Part shown: positions 60,701 to 64,000 of the stretch, piece after piece
How the letters are laid out: every line of letters starts with the position of its first letter
Numbering within the stretch: position 1 is the stretch's first letter
NCBI GenBank assembly: GCA_947652115.1
Contig: OX393566.1
Coordinates: 21,742,257-21,806,256, forward strand
Length of the DNA stretch: 64,000 nucleotides
Direction: 5' to 3'
From: Blastomussa wellsi
Lineage: Eukaryota > Cnidaria > Anthozoa > Scleractinia > Plerogyridae
Made by a program: the position numbers and the translations under genes
The notes under the pieces: model-generated
Told to the model about the DNA's origin: nothing
What the model saw: the letters and a program-made list of their open reading frames with translations, nothing else
The model's database searches: none

Positions 60701-62139
60701 AGCATGCTGCCTTGAAAACGTTCCCATGAATGTTCTGCACAGAATGCCGTTCAAAACAGCCATCAAAACACCATTAGTACGGAGAGGAATTGGAACTAGT
60801 CACAAGCCGCTTTTTGGGACGTCACGCAACGCTTCCCCTCTCCACCCCCCCCCCCCCCCCCGAATAAATAAATAAAGCATGCGAAGGAGACTACGATTGA
60901 TTTGATAAAACAACTTTTCCAGTGTTAACCCAACAGTTATTATTGGGGTATTGTTGGGGTATGTGTGTGTGTTTATATACAAATGTTAATAGTCACAAAT
61001 CATTATGGCAGTGGAGTATGAAGGTATGCCTTATTTTTGACCAAATCTCCCGCAACAAATCTCCCGAGAAATACCTACCCTGATTTTTTTTCATTTATTT
61101 AGTTGTTTTTGAGCTGCCAAAAAAGAAAATAGAGGGGGTAAGTTTCAAAAGAAACTGTGGTGCTTCGTCGGTGGGAAGTATAACAATATAATTTGGTTTT
61201 ATCAACTGGGTTGATAATGTGAATTGGCCACCGTAAAGAGATTCAAGAGCTGGCGTTTGCGTTAGCCCTTCGTCGGAGCGAATCCGACGAAGGGCTAACG
61301 CTCGAAACGTCAGCTCTTGAATCTCTTTACGGTGGCCAATTGATGTTATCAACCCAGTTGATAAAACCAAATTATTAAGAAAGAAAATAGATGTTCTCGA
61401 TCGGAAAACAAAAACACAGAGCAATCAGGACGACTAGCTTTGACCTTCGGACGATATTTGCATTCGGTGTATCTCGTTTGTGTTCATTTCATGAATTCTC
61501 AAAACCTTTCCTCTTGATTAAGCATTGAAATTGTACCCCTGGGGGAACTCTCGTCTTTGATCTTACCTGCTAAGTGACATGTGGATCTTATCAAGCCACC
61601 GATTCTATCAAGCAAGTCTTGAAAGCTCTTCGCGATGAGAACGTCCTCGTCCTTCTCCACAATCAATCTCAGTTCATCAGGATTGACCCTTGCACCAATA
61701 CCCAATGCCAACACCCGGACACCGGCCTTTCGTAAAGGTTCGGACACCTCCTTGAGATCTAGCGTATCAGCTTCTTGGGTTTGCTCCCCGTCTGTTATGA
61801 CAAATGCAATCTGATGCACACCCTTGCGAGCATTCGGGAAGACCTCTTTGGTAGCAACTTCCAATGCTTTGTCGATTCTTGTAAAGCCTCGCTCGTGAGG
61901 AAGGCGATCCACAGCTTGCTTAAAGGTATTTATACTCGAATGGTCCCGAAATCGAATCTTCACGGAAGCCGAATTGCTAAACAACACGAGAGCAGCACGA
62001 GATTGACTGCTGGAAATCCCGAAGCTTTGAGCAACTGCTTTTATGAAGGCCTTTTCTTTTAGGTAGCTACTTCTTGAAATACTGCCGGATGAGTCCACGA
62101 GGAAAGCAATATCTACCGATGCATCACAAGTGGGAAGCT
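182..62139 (-). CDS. Giant multi-vWA-domain extracellular protein gene, 56 exons visible, both ends outside the window
   Basis: The gene reads right to left through 56 exons, each coding one vWA domain. Each exon follows an AG acceptor and precedes a GT donor in phase 1, so the split codon (G at the exon end, two bases at the next start) is restored at every join. Exon lengths are 573 (array and unit 56), 582, 555 and 564 nt. Residue numbering used below: residue 1 is the split codon. In the array consensus the MIDAS is D16-x-S18-x-S20, T87 and D117. C5 and C188 are the only cysteines and probably bridge the domain termini, as in other extracellular vWA domains. N182-L-T is a glycosylation sequon. 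There is no signal peptide exon or terminal exon here. The family resembles collagen VI, matrilin and coadhesin-like vWA strings; partners and function are unknown. Fifty-six separate genes is unlikely, because no unit has its own ATG, and all lie on one strand with matching splice phases. Confidence 0.88.
755..1166 (-). other. Representative array intron (412 bp), same in every unit
   Basis: This lies between exon 2 (upstream) and exon 1 of the array; equivalent introns separate all 52 units. Read on the minus strand it opens with GTGAGTG and ends in a pyrimidine-rich stretch and TTAG. A CTAAC branch-site match lies about 25 nt before the acceptor (779-783). I see no second gene, no RNA gene and no transposon in it. 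Variable positions serve as unit markers: an A-to-G plus T-to-C pair near the middle (introns after units 15, 22, 28, 34), the +1 insertion with a linked T-to-G (units 27, 39, 41, 45, 48), and a C-to-T close to the donor (units 27, 39, 41, 44). Confidence 0.85.
1167..1739 (-). CDS. vWA exon, array unit 2
   Basis: The encoded domain equals the array consensus and is the same as unit 5, which fits the three-unit spacing seen between units 1 and 4. Confidence 0.9.
2152..2724 (-). CDS. vWA exon, array unit 3
   Basis: V60A is the only amino-acid change I see. It carries several silent changes not shared with neighbours (A68 as GCA, A104 as GCA, others near residues 46 and 72), so it is one of the more diverged array copies. 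Confidence 0.9.
3137..3709 (-). CDS. vWA exon, array unit 4
   Basis: Carries A76V and Q174K, the same pair as unit 1. This suggests a local three-unit duplication. Confidence 0.9.
4122..4694 (-). CDS. vWA exon, array unit 5
   Basis: Consensus domain, matching unit 2. Confidence 0.9.
5107..5679 (-). CDS. vWA exon, array unit 6
   Basis: Carries P44S and K127E, plus the silent A68 GCG marker. The adjacent intron has a private G-to-C change near 5790. Confidence 0.9.
6092..6664 (-). CDS. vWA exon, array unit 7
   Basis: Carries T106M (shared with units 10 and 12) and a private D175V near the C-terminal helix. Confidence 0.9.
7077..7649 (-). CDS. vWA exon, array unit 8
   Basis: Carries two private changes, P70L and E131D. 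MIDAS and cysteines are intact. Confidence 0.9.
8062..8634 (-). CDS. vWA exon, array unit 9
   Basis: Consensus protein with the silent A68 GCG marker. The downstream intron has private changes near 7941-7946. Confidence 0.9.
9047..9619 (-). CDS. vWA exon, array unit 10
   Basis: Carries Q66H (private) and T106M (shared with units 7 and 12). Confidence 0.9.
10032..10604 (-). CDS. vWA exon, array unit 11
   Basis: Consensus protein. A silent P70 CCT change is shared only with unit 13, and the intron upstream has private changes near 10685-10725. Confidence 0.9.
11017..11589 (-). CDS. vWA exon, array unit 12
   Basis: Combines T106M (as in 7 and 10) with Q174K (as in 1 and 4), so it looks like a recombinant of left-end variants. 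Confidence 0.9.
12002..12574 (-). CDS. vWA exon, array unit 13
   Basis: Private A58P, placed after the strand that precedes the variable loop; silent P70 CCT is shared with unit 11. Confidence 0.9.
12987..13559 (-). CDS. vWA exon, array unit 14
   Basis: Consensus protein with the silent A68 GCG marker. It is the last unit before the ordered higher-order blocks begin. Confidence 0.9.
13972..14544 (-). CDS. vWA exon, array unit 15 (start of block alpha)
   Basis: Consensus protein. The intron on its right has the A-to-G and T-to-C marker pair (near 14754 and 14776), followed by AAGTCG as in unit 28. Confidence 0.9.
14957..15529 (-). CDS. vWA exon, array unit 16
   Basis: Consensus protein with the double silent marker A104 GCA plus A68 GCG, shared with units 23, 29 and 35. 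It always sits next to the marked intron. Confidence 0.9.
15942..16514 (-). CDS. vWA exon, array unit 17
   Basis: D94G. First of three consecutive D94G copies, corresponding to unit 30. Confidence 0.9.
16927..17499 (-). CDS. vWA exon, array unit 18
   Basis: D94G only. Corresponds to unit 31 in the second block. Confidence 0.9.
17912..18484 (-). CDS. vWA exon, array unit 19
   Basis: D94G only. Corresponds to unit 32. Confidence 0.9.
18897..19469 (-). CDS. vWA exon, array unit 20
   Basis: Consensus protein with a silent P3 CCA change (near 19462), shared with units 21 and 33. Confidence 0.9.
19882..20454 (-). CDS. vWA exon, array unit 21 (extra unit of block alpha)
   Basis: L93V and D94G side by side, plus the silent P3 marker. 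It has no counterpart in the second block, so it is either an insertion here or a loss there. It looks like a recombinant of a D94G copy and unit 20. Confidence 0.9.
20867..21439 (-). CDS. vWA exon, array unit 22 (start of block beta)
   Basis: Consensus protein. The intron on its right has the marker pair plus a further C-to-G (AAGTGG, near 21678), shared only with unit 34. Confidence 0.9.
21852..22424 (-). CDS. vWA exon, array unit 23
   Basis: Consensus protein with the A104 GCA plus A68 GCG double silent marker. Corresponds to unit 35. Confidence 0.9.
22837..23409 (-). CDS. vWA exon, array unit 24
   Basis: Consensus protein without silent markers. Corresponds to unit 36. Confidence 0.9.
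23822..24394 (-). CDS. vWA exon, array unit 25
   Basis: Consensus protein with silent A68 GCG. Corresponds to unit 37. Confidence 0.9.
24807..25379 (-). CDS. vWA exon, array unit 26
   Basis: D94G only. Corresponds to unit 38. Confidence 0.9.
25792..26364 (-). CDS. vWA exon, array unit 27
   Basis: D94G, with the C-to-T intron marker near the donor (25770) and the +1 insertion in the intron upstream (near 26400), making a 986-bp unit. Corresponds to unit 39. Confidence 0.9.
26778..27350 (-). CDS. vWA exon, array unit 28 (start of second block alpha)
   Basis: Consensus protein. The intron on its right has the marker pair with AAGTCG, exactly as unit 15. Confidence 0.9.
27763..28335 (-). CDS. 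vWA exon, array unit 29
   Basis: Consensus protein with the A104 GCA plus A68 GCG silent markers, as unit 16. Confidence 0.9.
28748..29320 (-). CDS. vWA exon, array unit 30
   Basis: D94G only, as unit 17. Confidence 0.9.
29733..30305 (-). CDS. vWA exon, array unit 31
   Basis: D94G only, as unit 18. Confidence 0.9.
30718..31290 (-). CDS. vWA exon, array unit 32
   Basis: D94G only, as unit 19. Confidence 0.9.
31703..32275 (-). CDS. vWA exon, array unit 33
   Basis: Consensus protein with the silent P3 CCA marker, as unit 20. Confidence 0.9.
32688..33260 (-). CDS. vWA exon, array unit 34 (start of second block beta)
   Basis: Consensus protein. The intron on its right has the marker pair plus AAGTGG (33495-33500), as unit 22. 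Confidence 0.9.
33673..34245 (-). CDS. vWA exon, array unit 35
   Basis: Consensus protein with A104 GCA plus A68 GCG, as unit 23. Confidence 0.9.
34658..35230 (-). CDS. vWA exon, array unit 36
   Basis: Consensus protein, as unit 24. Confidence 0.9.
35643..36215 (-). CDS. vWA exon, array unit 37
   Basis: Consensus protein with silent A68 GCG, as unit 25. Confidence 0.9.
36628..37200 (-). CDS. vWA exon, array unit 38
   Basis: D94G only, as unit 26. Confidence 0.9.
37613..38185 (-). CDS. vWA exon, array unit 39
   Basis: D94G with the donor-side C-to-T marker and the +1 intron insertion, as unit 27. Last unit of the clear block duplication. Confidence 0.9.
38599..39171 (-). CDS. vWA exon, array unit 40 (C188F)
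   Basis: C188 is replaced by phenylalanine (TGC to TTC), so the partner of C5 is missing and C5 may be free to pair elsewhere. Silent A68 GCG is present. The downstream intron has a private G-to-C near 38546 and the upstream intron a private A-to-T near 39304. Confidence 0.9.
39584..40156 (-). CDS. vWA exon, array unit 41
   Basis: D94G with the donor-side C-to-T and +1 insertion markers, the same combination as units 27 and 39. Confidence 0.9.
40570..41142 (-). CDS. vWA exon, array unit 42
   Basis: Consensus protein with silent A68 GCG. Confidence 0.9.
41555..42127 (-). CDS. vWA exon, array unit 43
   Basis: D94G only. Confidence 0.9.
42540..43112 (-). CDS. vWA exon, array unit 44
   Basis: D94G and private Y82F, with silent G85 GGG (shared with unit 47). 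It has the donor-side C-to-T marker but lacks the +1 insertion, so it is a recombinant of the unit-27 type. Confidence 0.9.
43525..44097 (-). CDS. vWA exon, array unit 45
   Basis: S6N next to C5 (near 44083). D94 is retained, yet the intron upstream has the +1 insertion, the reciprocal of unit 44. Confidence 0.9.
44511..45083 (-). CDS. vWA exon, array unit 46
   Basis: Private E71K; otherwise consensus. Confidence 0.9.
45496..46068 (-). CDS. vWA exon, array unit 47
   Basis: D94G and private D166H, which breaks the acidic D164-D166 run. Silent G85 GGG is shared with unit 44. Confidence 0.9.
46481..47053 (-). CDS. vWA exon, array unit 48
   Basis: Consensus protein with the +1 insertion in the intron upstream, like unit 45. 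Confidence 0.9.
47467..48039 (-). CDS. vWA exon, array unit 49
   Basis: Private S171T; otherwise consensus. Confidence 0.9.
48452..49024 (-). CDS. vWA exon, array unit 50
   Basis: Consensus protein with silent A68 GCG. The downstream intron has private changes near 48331-48334. Confidence 0.9.
49437..50009 (-). CDS. vWA exon, array unit 51
   Basis: K91I in the helix after the MIDAS threonine, plus silent A68 GCG. The flanking introns share a G-to-T near 49240 and 50224. Confidence 0.9.
50422..50994 (-). CDS. vWA exon, array unit 52 (first array domain in the protein)
   Basis: D94N, a third state at the array's most variable residue. The preceding intron (50995-51306) is a diverged relative of the array intron, so this exon marks the 5' border of the array. 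Confidence 0.9.
50995..51306 (-). other. Border intron between units 53 and 52, diverged array-type intron
   Basis: From the unit 52 acceptor to about 51281 this intron aligns to the array intron almost without gaps but with many substitutions. Shared words include the CACAGATCTATC and GTAGGCGCCTCTT stretches. Beyond about 51281 the similarity stops and unrelated T-rich sequence leads to the unit 53 donor. No other gene is visible. Confidence 0.75.
51307..51888 (-). CDS. Diverged vWA exon, unit 53
   Basis: 194 codons between a CACAG acceptor and a GTAAGT donor, phase 1 at both ends. The N-terminal linker is three residues longer than in the array, and the first cysteine is residue 8. The first MIDAS loop is kept as D-S-S-D-S. 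The MIDAS threonine is replaced by alanine (GPARID) and the TDG aspartate by asparagine (V-S-N-S), so metal-dependent ligand binding is doubtful. The C-terminal cysteine (KICEEAG) and an N-V-S sequon near the end are present. The frame is open upstream of the first internal Met; this is an exon, not a gene start. Confidence 0.87.
52821..53260. mobile_element. MITE with about 27-bp terminal inverted repeats and TA target duplication
   Basis: The left end starts CAGTAAAAACC and the right end finishes GGTTTTTTACTG, and the ends are inverted repeats over about 27 bp (TGTAAGAACC follows). TA dinucleotides at 52819-52820 and 53261-53262 flank the element. TA duplication and CAGT termini are typical of the Tc1/mariner/pogo superfamily. 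There is no transposase, so the element is non-autonomous. A word (TTCTTRTATTTTGGGG) recurs inside near both halves. Confidence 0.7.
53505..53620 (+). repeat. SINE-like fragment
   Basis: A GGGCAAGACACTTTA word preceded by CTGGCCGGAGCACTGCG and followed by CTCACAATGTCTCTGCTCCA resembles a widespread animal SINE body, from memory. No tail or target duplication was identified. Confidence 0.35.
53795..53870. repeat. Short hairpin, about 19-bp arms
   Basis: AAAATTATCTAGTGGAAATT near 53795 is answered by its near-complement ending at 53870, with a loop of about 37 bases. Probably a decayed MITE end pair. Confidence 0.6.
54284..54901. mobile_element. Foldback element, about 0.6 kb, arms of about 260 bp
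   Basis: The left arm (about 54294-54551) and right arm (about 54637-54895) are inverted repeats. For example, GGTAAAACTCCAGCAAACTA near 54335 has its complement near 54830, and GAAGAATTCGAATATA is matched likewise. The arms are imperfect, with small indels. No coding capacity and no clear target duplication. Confidence 0.65.
55441..56084. mobile_element. Nested foldback element
   Basis: Outer arms (about 55441-55585 and 55940-56084) share ATTGCCTGATTTCAAACCGA and GGGATTAGCAACTATTGATC in inverted orientation. Inside are two further inverted repeats: 55592-55632 with 55666-55703, and 55711-55754 with 55789-55832. The structure suggests MITEs inserted within an older foldback. No open frame of note. 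Confidence 0.65.
56356..56910 (-). CDS. Diverged vWA exon, unit 54
   Basis: 185 codons, acceptor TTGCAG, donor GTGAGA, phase 1 at both ends. The linker V-P-P-P-C is close to the array's A-P-P-P-C. The first MIDAS loop reads D-S-S-G-N (last serine replaced), the MIDAS threonine position is glycine in a GGRGRLD stretch, and the TDG loop is kept. Metal binding is therefore probably weakened. The closing cysteine is in SICRAAG. Upstream in-frame hydrophobic residues come from the pyrimidine tract of the acceptor and are not a signal peptide. Confidence 0.87.
57085..57190. repeat. Small terminal-inverted-repeat element
   Basis: ATCAAAACTTATAAT at the left end is matched in reverse complement by ATTATAAGTTTTGAT at the right end. 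Between them AAACGCCTTCCA occurs twice in direct orientation. Probably a tiny MITE or hairpin repeat. Confidence 0.55.
57847..57905. repeat. CT-rich microsatellite, CCCTCT type
   Basis: Repeated CCCTCT and CTCT units run for about 60 bp. On the transcribed minus strand this is a purine (GGGAGA) tract inside the intron. Length is likely polymorphic. Confidence 0.85.
57905..57985 (+). repeat. SINE-like 3' fragment
   Basis: TTTATAAATGGGTACCGG and GCATTAGCATCCCATCCAG resemble the 3' body of an animal SINE remembered from cnidarian sequence, possibly the same family as 53505-53620. The adjoining CT tract may have grown from its internal CT-rich part. Confidence 0.35.
58032..58595 (-). CDS. Diverged vWA exon, unit 55, MIDAS lost, RGD present
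   Basis: 188 codons, acceptor CATTTCAG after a good pyrimidine tract, donor GTAAGT, phase 1 at both ends. The fold signature is recognisable (ADLAF, PLRKAGVRV, cysteine 5 and STCDAAG). The first MIDAS loop has become G-V-G-G with one residue deleted, and the TDG loop reads L-D-E. An R-G-D tripeptide (residues 86-88, GRGRGDVS) sits where the MIDAS threonine loop lies in the array. Metal-dependent binding should be absent. RGD could offer an integrin-type contact, but that is inference from the motif alone. Confidence 0.85.
59362..59517 (+). CDS. Candidate first exon of an unrelated multicopy gene, plus strand
   Basis: An ATG in good context (GAAAATGG) opens 52 codons ending at a consensus donor (ACG then GTGAGT), phase 0. 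The peptide has an IPGASFGTRKPAEL segment followed by ALRFWL. This resembles, from memory, the N-terminus of abundant cnidarian proteins with a SAP-like start, often linked to transposon-derived or SWIM/YqaJ-type genes. No downstream exon is visible, and past the donor the sequence degenerates, so it may be a retained fragment. It lies antisense inside the vWA gene's intron. A CRE-like TGACGTCA lies about 300 bp upstream. Confidence 0.35.
60845..60863. repeat. Poly-C homopolymer run
   Basis: An uninterrupted run of about 17 or more C bases followed by AATAAATAAATAAA. The length is unreliable in any assembly. Confidence 0.8.
61190..61372. mobile_element. Near-perfect palindrome with hammerhead-like motifs
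   Basis: Arms 61190-61277 and 61283-61372 are inverted copies around a 5-base centre, with few mismatches (AATTTGGTTTTATCAACTGG at the left end and its complement at the right). Each arm holds a GACGAAGGGCTAACG word. In the plus-strand right arm this lies in a CCGACGA, short stem, CGAAAC arrangement like a hammerhead core (about 61284-61308). Possibly two head-to-head copies of a retroelement terminal repeat. Confidence 0.55.
61567..62139 (-). CDS. vWA exon, unit 56, closest relative of the array
   Basis: 191 codons, the same length as array exons; acceptor CACCAG, donor GTAAGA, phase 1 at both ends. The MIDAS is complete: D16-S-S18-G-S20, threonine in RGFTRIDKAL and aspartate in VITDGEQ. 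C5 and C188 are present. Shared stretches with the array include SNSASV, TRIDKAL and SEPLRKAGVRVLA. By eye it is roughly 60% identical to the array consensus, much closer than units 53-55. It lacks the array's C-terminal N-L-T sequon. It is the most N-terminal domain visible; the exon before it, with any signal peptide, must lie beyond 64000. Confidence 0.9.
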
Positions 62140-63019
62140 CTGGTGAATCAGAATTTTAAAATGGTGTTAGTTAAAAAATGCATATATTGAGGGATAAAGA
62201 AGAAAGCTTGTGATCTGCTGAGCTTTAGTCGGATCCCGGGTGGAGTAGGGAGGGAGTACTTGACCCGTGTTTAGGTATAGGGGTGCCGGAGGTTTGAAAC
62301 CCTACCCCTAAGCTGCTTAGTACAAAAAGAACGTTGACCCTTTCGCCCATGAATTTTCTCAAAATTGCGGGTTTTTTACCGTTAAATCACTTTTTTGGCT
62401 CTAATGATGCTAGATTGGCCTTAAATTTGATGTAAAAGCGATTTCTTACCCGGGAGGTAGATTTTGCTGAAGATTAGGTACAAAAAGGTACAATATTTGA
62501 CTTTGGCGCATGCAAAATTTTTTTTCTTGCCCTTTTCCTTTCCTTTCTCTCGGCACTTTTATTCTCGCTATCTTTTGCTCTTCCTATCCTTTCTGTCAGC
62601 CGTAAAAAGTTCGATATTAATTATGGTAAAAGCCTGGAAATGGGACCTTGATCAATGTCAGGTGTAATGGGCCATTTTACCACCAATTTTGCACCAAAAA
62701 GTGGTAAGGTTTTTTTTCAATTAGCTCTGCCAGAATGCAGTCTATATCCAAAGCGGACAGTCTTGTAGATAGGTCTATCCTAGCTCTATTAAGTGCTTAT
62801 CAAGAACGTCTGGTGACGTCCAAATTGATGACGTCACAAGTGGTAGAACGGCTGCTCCTCCAAATGTCGTCCAGAAAAGACATTGGGCATGAAAGGGTTT
62901 AAACGCCTACCCTGTTTAAGACAAAGGAAAACGGCTTTTATACTGTAGCGCTAATATCTAGTCCTGAAAATGATCTAATGTTGACTGATGACCGGCTAAA
63001 TAAATACTGACGAACGTTT
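62140..63019 (-). other. Upstream intron or flank, no exon seen
   Basis: No vWA-type frame is visible. At 62230-62330 and again near 62900 are words such as ACCCTGTTTAAGACA, related to the inverted repeat further right. 62337-62900 begins with ACCCTTTCGCCCATG and ends with an imperfect complement (GGGCATGAAAGGGT), so it may be a MITE of about 560 bp. This is weakly supported. Confidence 0.4.
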
Positions 63020-63027
63020 CTGATTTC

Positions 63028-64000
63028 AGATATATATGCTTAAAACTCGACGAAAGTCGTGAAGTCATACCCTGTCTAGGACTACTCCAGACCCCGTTTA
63101 GGAAAAGCCCGCCTAAAAGTATGTATCGTGTCCCCGACTGAGTGGTCAAAAAATATACCCTATCCTGCGGCACGTGCCCGTATAGCCCATAAGGGAGCAC
63201 CCCCTCCCGCAGGGGTGAGATGCTCTAATCACTGAGCTCCAGCTCGGGCATTTTCAGAAGGCTAACATGTTACCCGCATACCTAGTTACTTTAGTTACTA
63301 ACTTCCTTTTCTGCGCTAAAGTGCATCTAACCCCAAAATGACCATAATATTTTTTCGCTACAATAAACCTTTGCACCAGTTCGAAACGCGTTACGCCTTT
63401 CGTTTCTCCTTTTTACCAAATGCTGACTATTTATAGCATAGAAAAGTTACGAAAAACTGTACGTTATTTGGTTCACGACCGTGTCAGAAGGGGCGTGGGT
63501 CTATTCCTGGGCCGACGTCACAAACTGATTTGCATCACATCAAGTCTTTGTAGACATGCATGCAAATCAGTTTGTGACGTCAACCCAGGAATAGACCCAC
63601 GTCCCCTCTGACTCGCTCGTGAACCAAATAACGTACAGTTTTTCATAACTTTTAAATGCTATAAATAGTCCGCATTTAGTAAAAAGGAGAAACGAAACGA
63701 ACTGGTGCAAAGGTTTATTGTAGTGAAAATATATTTTTGGGGTTAGGTGCACTTTAATGGTGCTGTTTTTGCCCCTTACTCAGAGGCGCGTGCGCTCAAA
63801 GCCCCCGGGGGTACTCCCTTATATGGGCTATACGCGGACGTGCCGCTGGATAGGGTATGGTTTTTGACCCCTCAGTCCTGAACAGGGTATGTAATTCAAG
63901 GGAGTCTGTCCTAAACAGGGTATGGATATTAAGGAGTGGTCCTATACAATGTACGGCTTCAAGACAATGTCGAGTTTTAAGCATGTCTTAAATCAGAAAT
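63028..64000. mobile_element. Large inverted repeat with a nested foldback, reaching the window edge
   Basis: 63028-63208 and 63815-64000 are inverted copies (GCTTAAAACTCGAC, ATACCCTATCC and CGTATAGCCCAT are shared). Between them a second inverted repeat has arms of about 63314-63533 and 63556-63762. Shared words include CAATAAACCTTTGCACCAGT and AGGAATAGACCCACG. No coding capacity. The outer repeat may continue past the window. Confidence 0.6.
63213..63250 (-). repeat. tRNA-like D-arm remnant
   Basis: The minus strand reads GCTCAGTGATTAGAGCATCT, like the A-box/D-arm of a tRNA or tRNA-derived SINE. No B box or cloverleaf follows, so this is not called a tRNA gene. Confidence 0.3.

Larger units (their letters stand above)
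58596..61566 (-). other. Intron between units 56 and 55
   Basis: 3.0 kb. It carries a plus-strand candidate exon (59362-59517), a poly-C run near 60846 and a near-perfect palindrome (61190-61372). The remaining parts, including 59640-60840, show only short open frames that I do not recognise. Confidence 0.7.

Noticed and set aside
60498..60740. 80-residue minus-strand open frame
   Set aside because: Not recognisable, with no supporting splice sites or repeats. Length is expected by chance.
61095..61424. 109-residue minus-strand open frame
   Set aside because: It spans the palindrome 61190-61372, and its sequence is explained by the inverted repeat rather than by coding.

Overview
The window looks like an animal genome, most likely a cnidarian and plausibly a stony coral. 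Coding blocks are split by GT..AG introns with metazoan-type branch sites, the flanks are AT-rich and full of foldback and MITE-like repeats, and almost all coding content is extracellular von Willebrand factor type A (vWA) domains. The species call is inference from domain style and remembered repeat families; no search was run.

Nearly the whole window is one minus-strand gene. Reading right to left (5' to 3'), it has four diverged vWA exons (unit 56 at 61567-62139, unit 55 at 58032-58595, unit 54 at 56356-56910, unit 53 at 51307-51888). These are followed by 52 near-identical exons (units 52 to 1, 50994 down to 182) and the array runs off the left edge. Every exon encodes one complete vWA domain and is bounded by phase-1 introns on both sides, so all 56 join in one frame. 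The visible part is about 10,690 residues, and neither the first nor the last exon of the gene is in the window.

The array is a tandem repeat of 985 bp (five units are 986 bp): a 573-nt exon plus a 412-nt intron. The introns are about as conserved as the exons, which points to recent amplification or homogenisation. Marker substitutions show a higher-order structure. Blocks of about six units alternate in an alpha-beta-alpha-beta order, so units 15-27 and 28-39 are two copies of a roughly 12 kb segment, with one extra unit (21) in the first. Several units are visible recombinants of these markers.

All 52 array domains keep the metal-ion-dependent adhesion site (MIDAS), and all but one (unit 40) keep the cysteine pair that should close each domain. 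Of the four N-terminal domains only unit 56 has an intact MIDAS. Units 53, 54 and 55 have lost part or all of it, and unit 55 has an RGD tripeptide where the MIDAS threonine should be. The likely product is a very long secreted or cell-surface matrix/adhesion protein resembling the vWA strings of collagen VI, matrilins or coral coadhesin-type proteins. Its exact function is unknown.

The 51.9-61.5 kb introns and the right flank hold a TA-flanked pogo/mariner-type MITE, several foldback elements, SINE-like fragments, a CT microsatellite, a poly-C run, a near-perfect palindrome with hammerhead-ribozyme-like motifs, and one short plus-strand candidate first exon of an unrelated multicopy gene (59362-59517).
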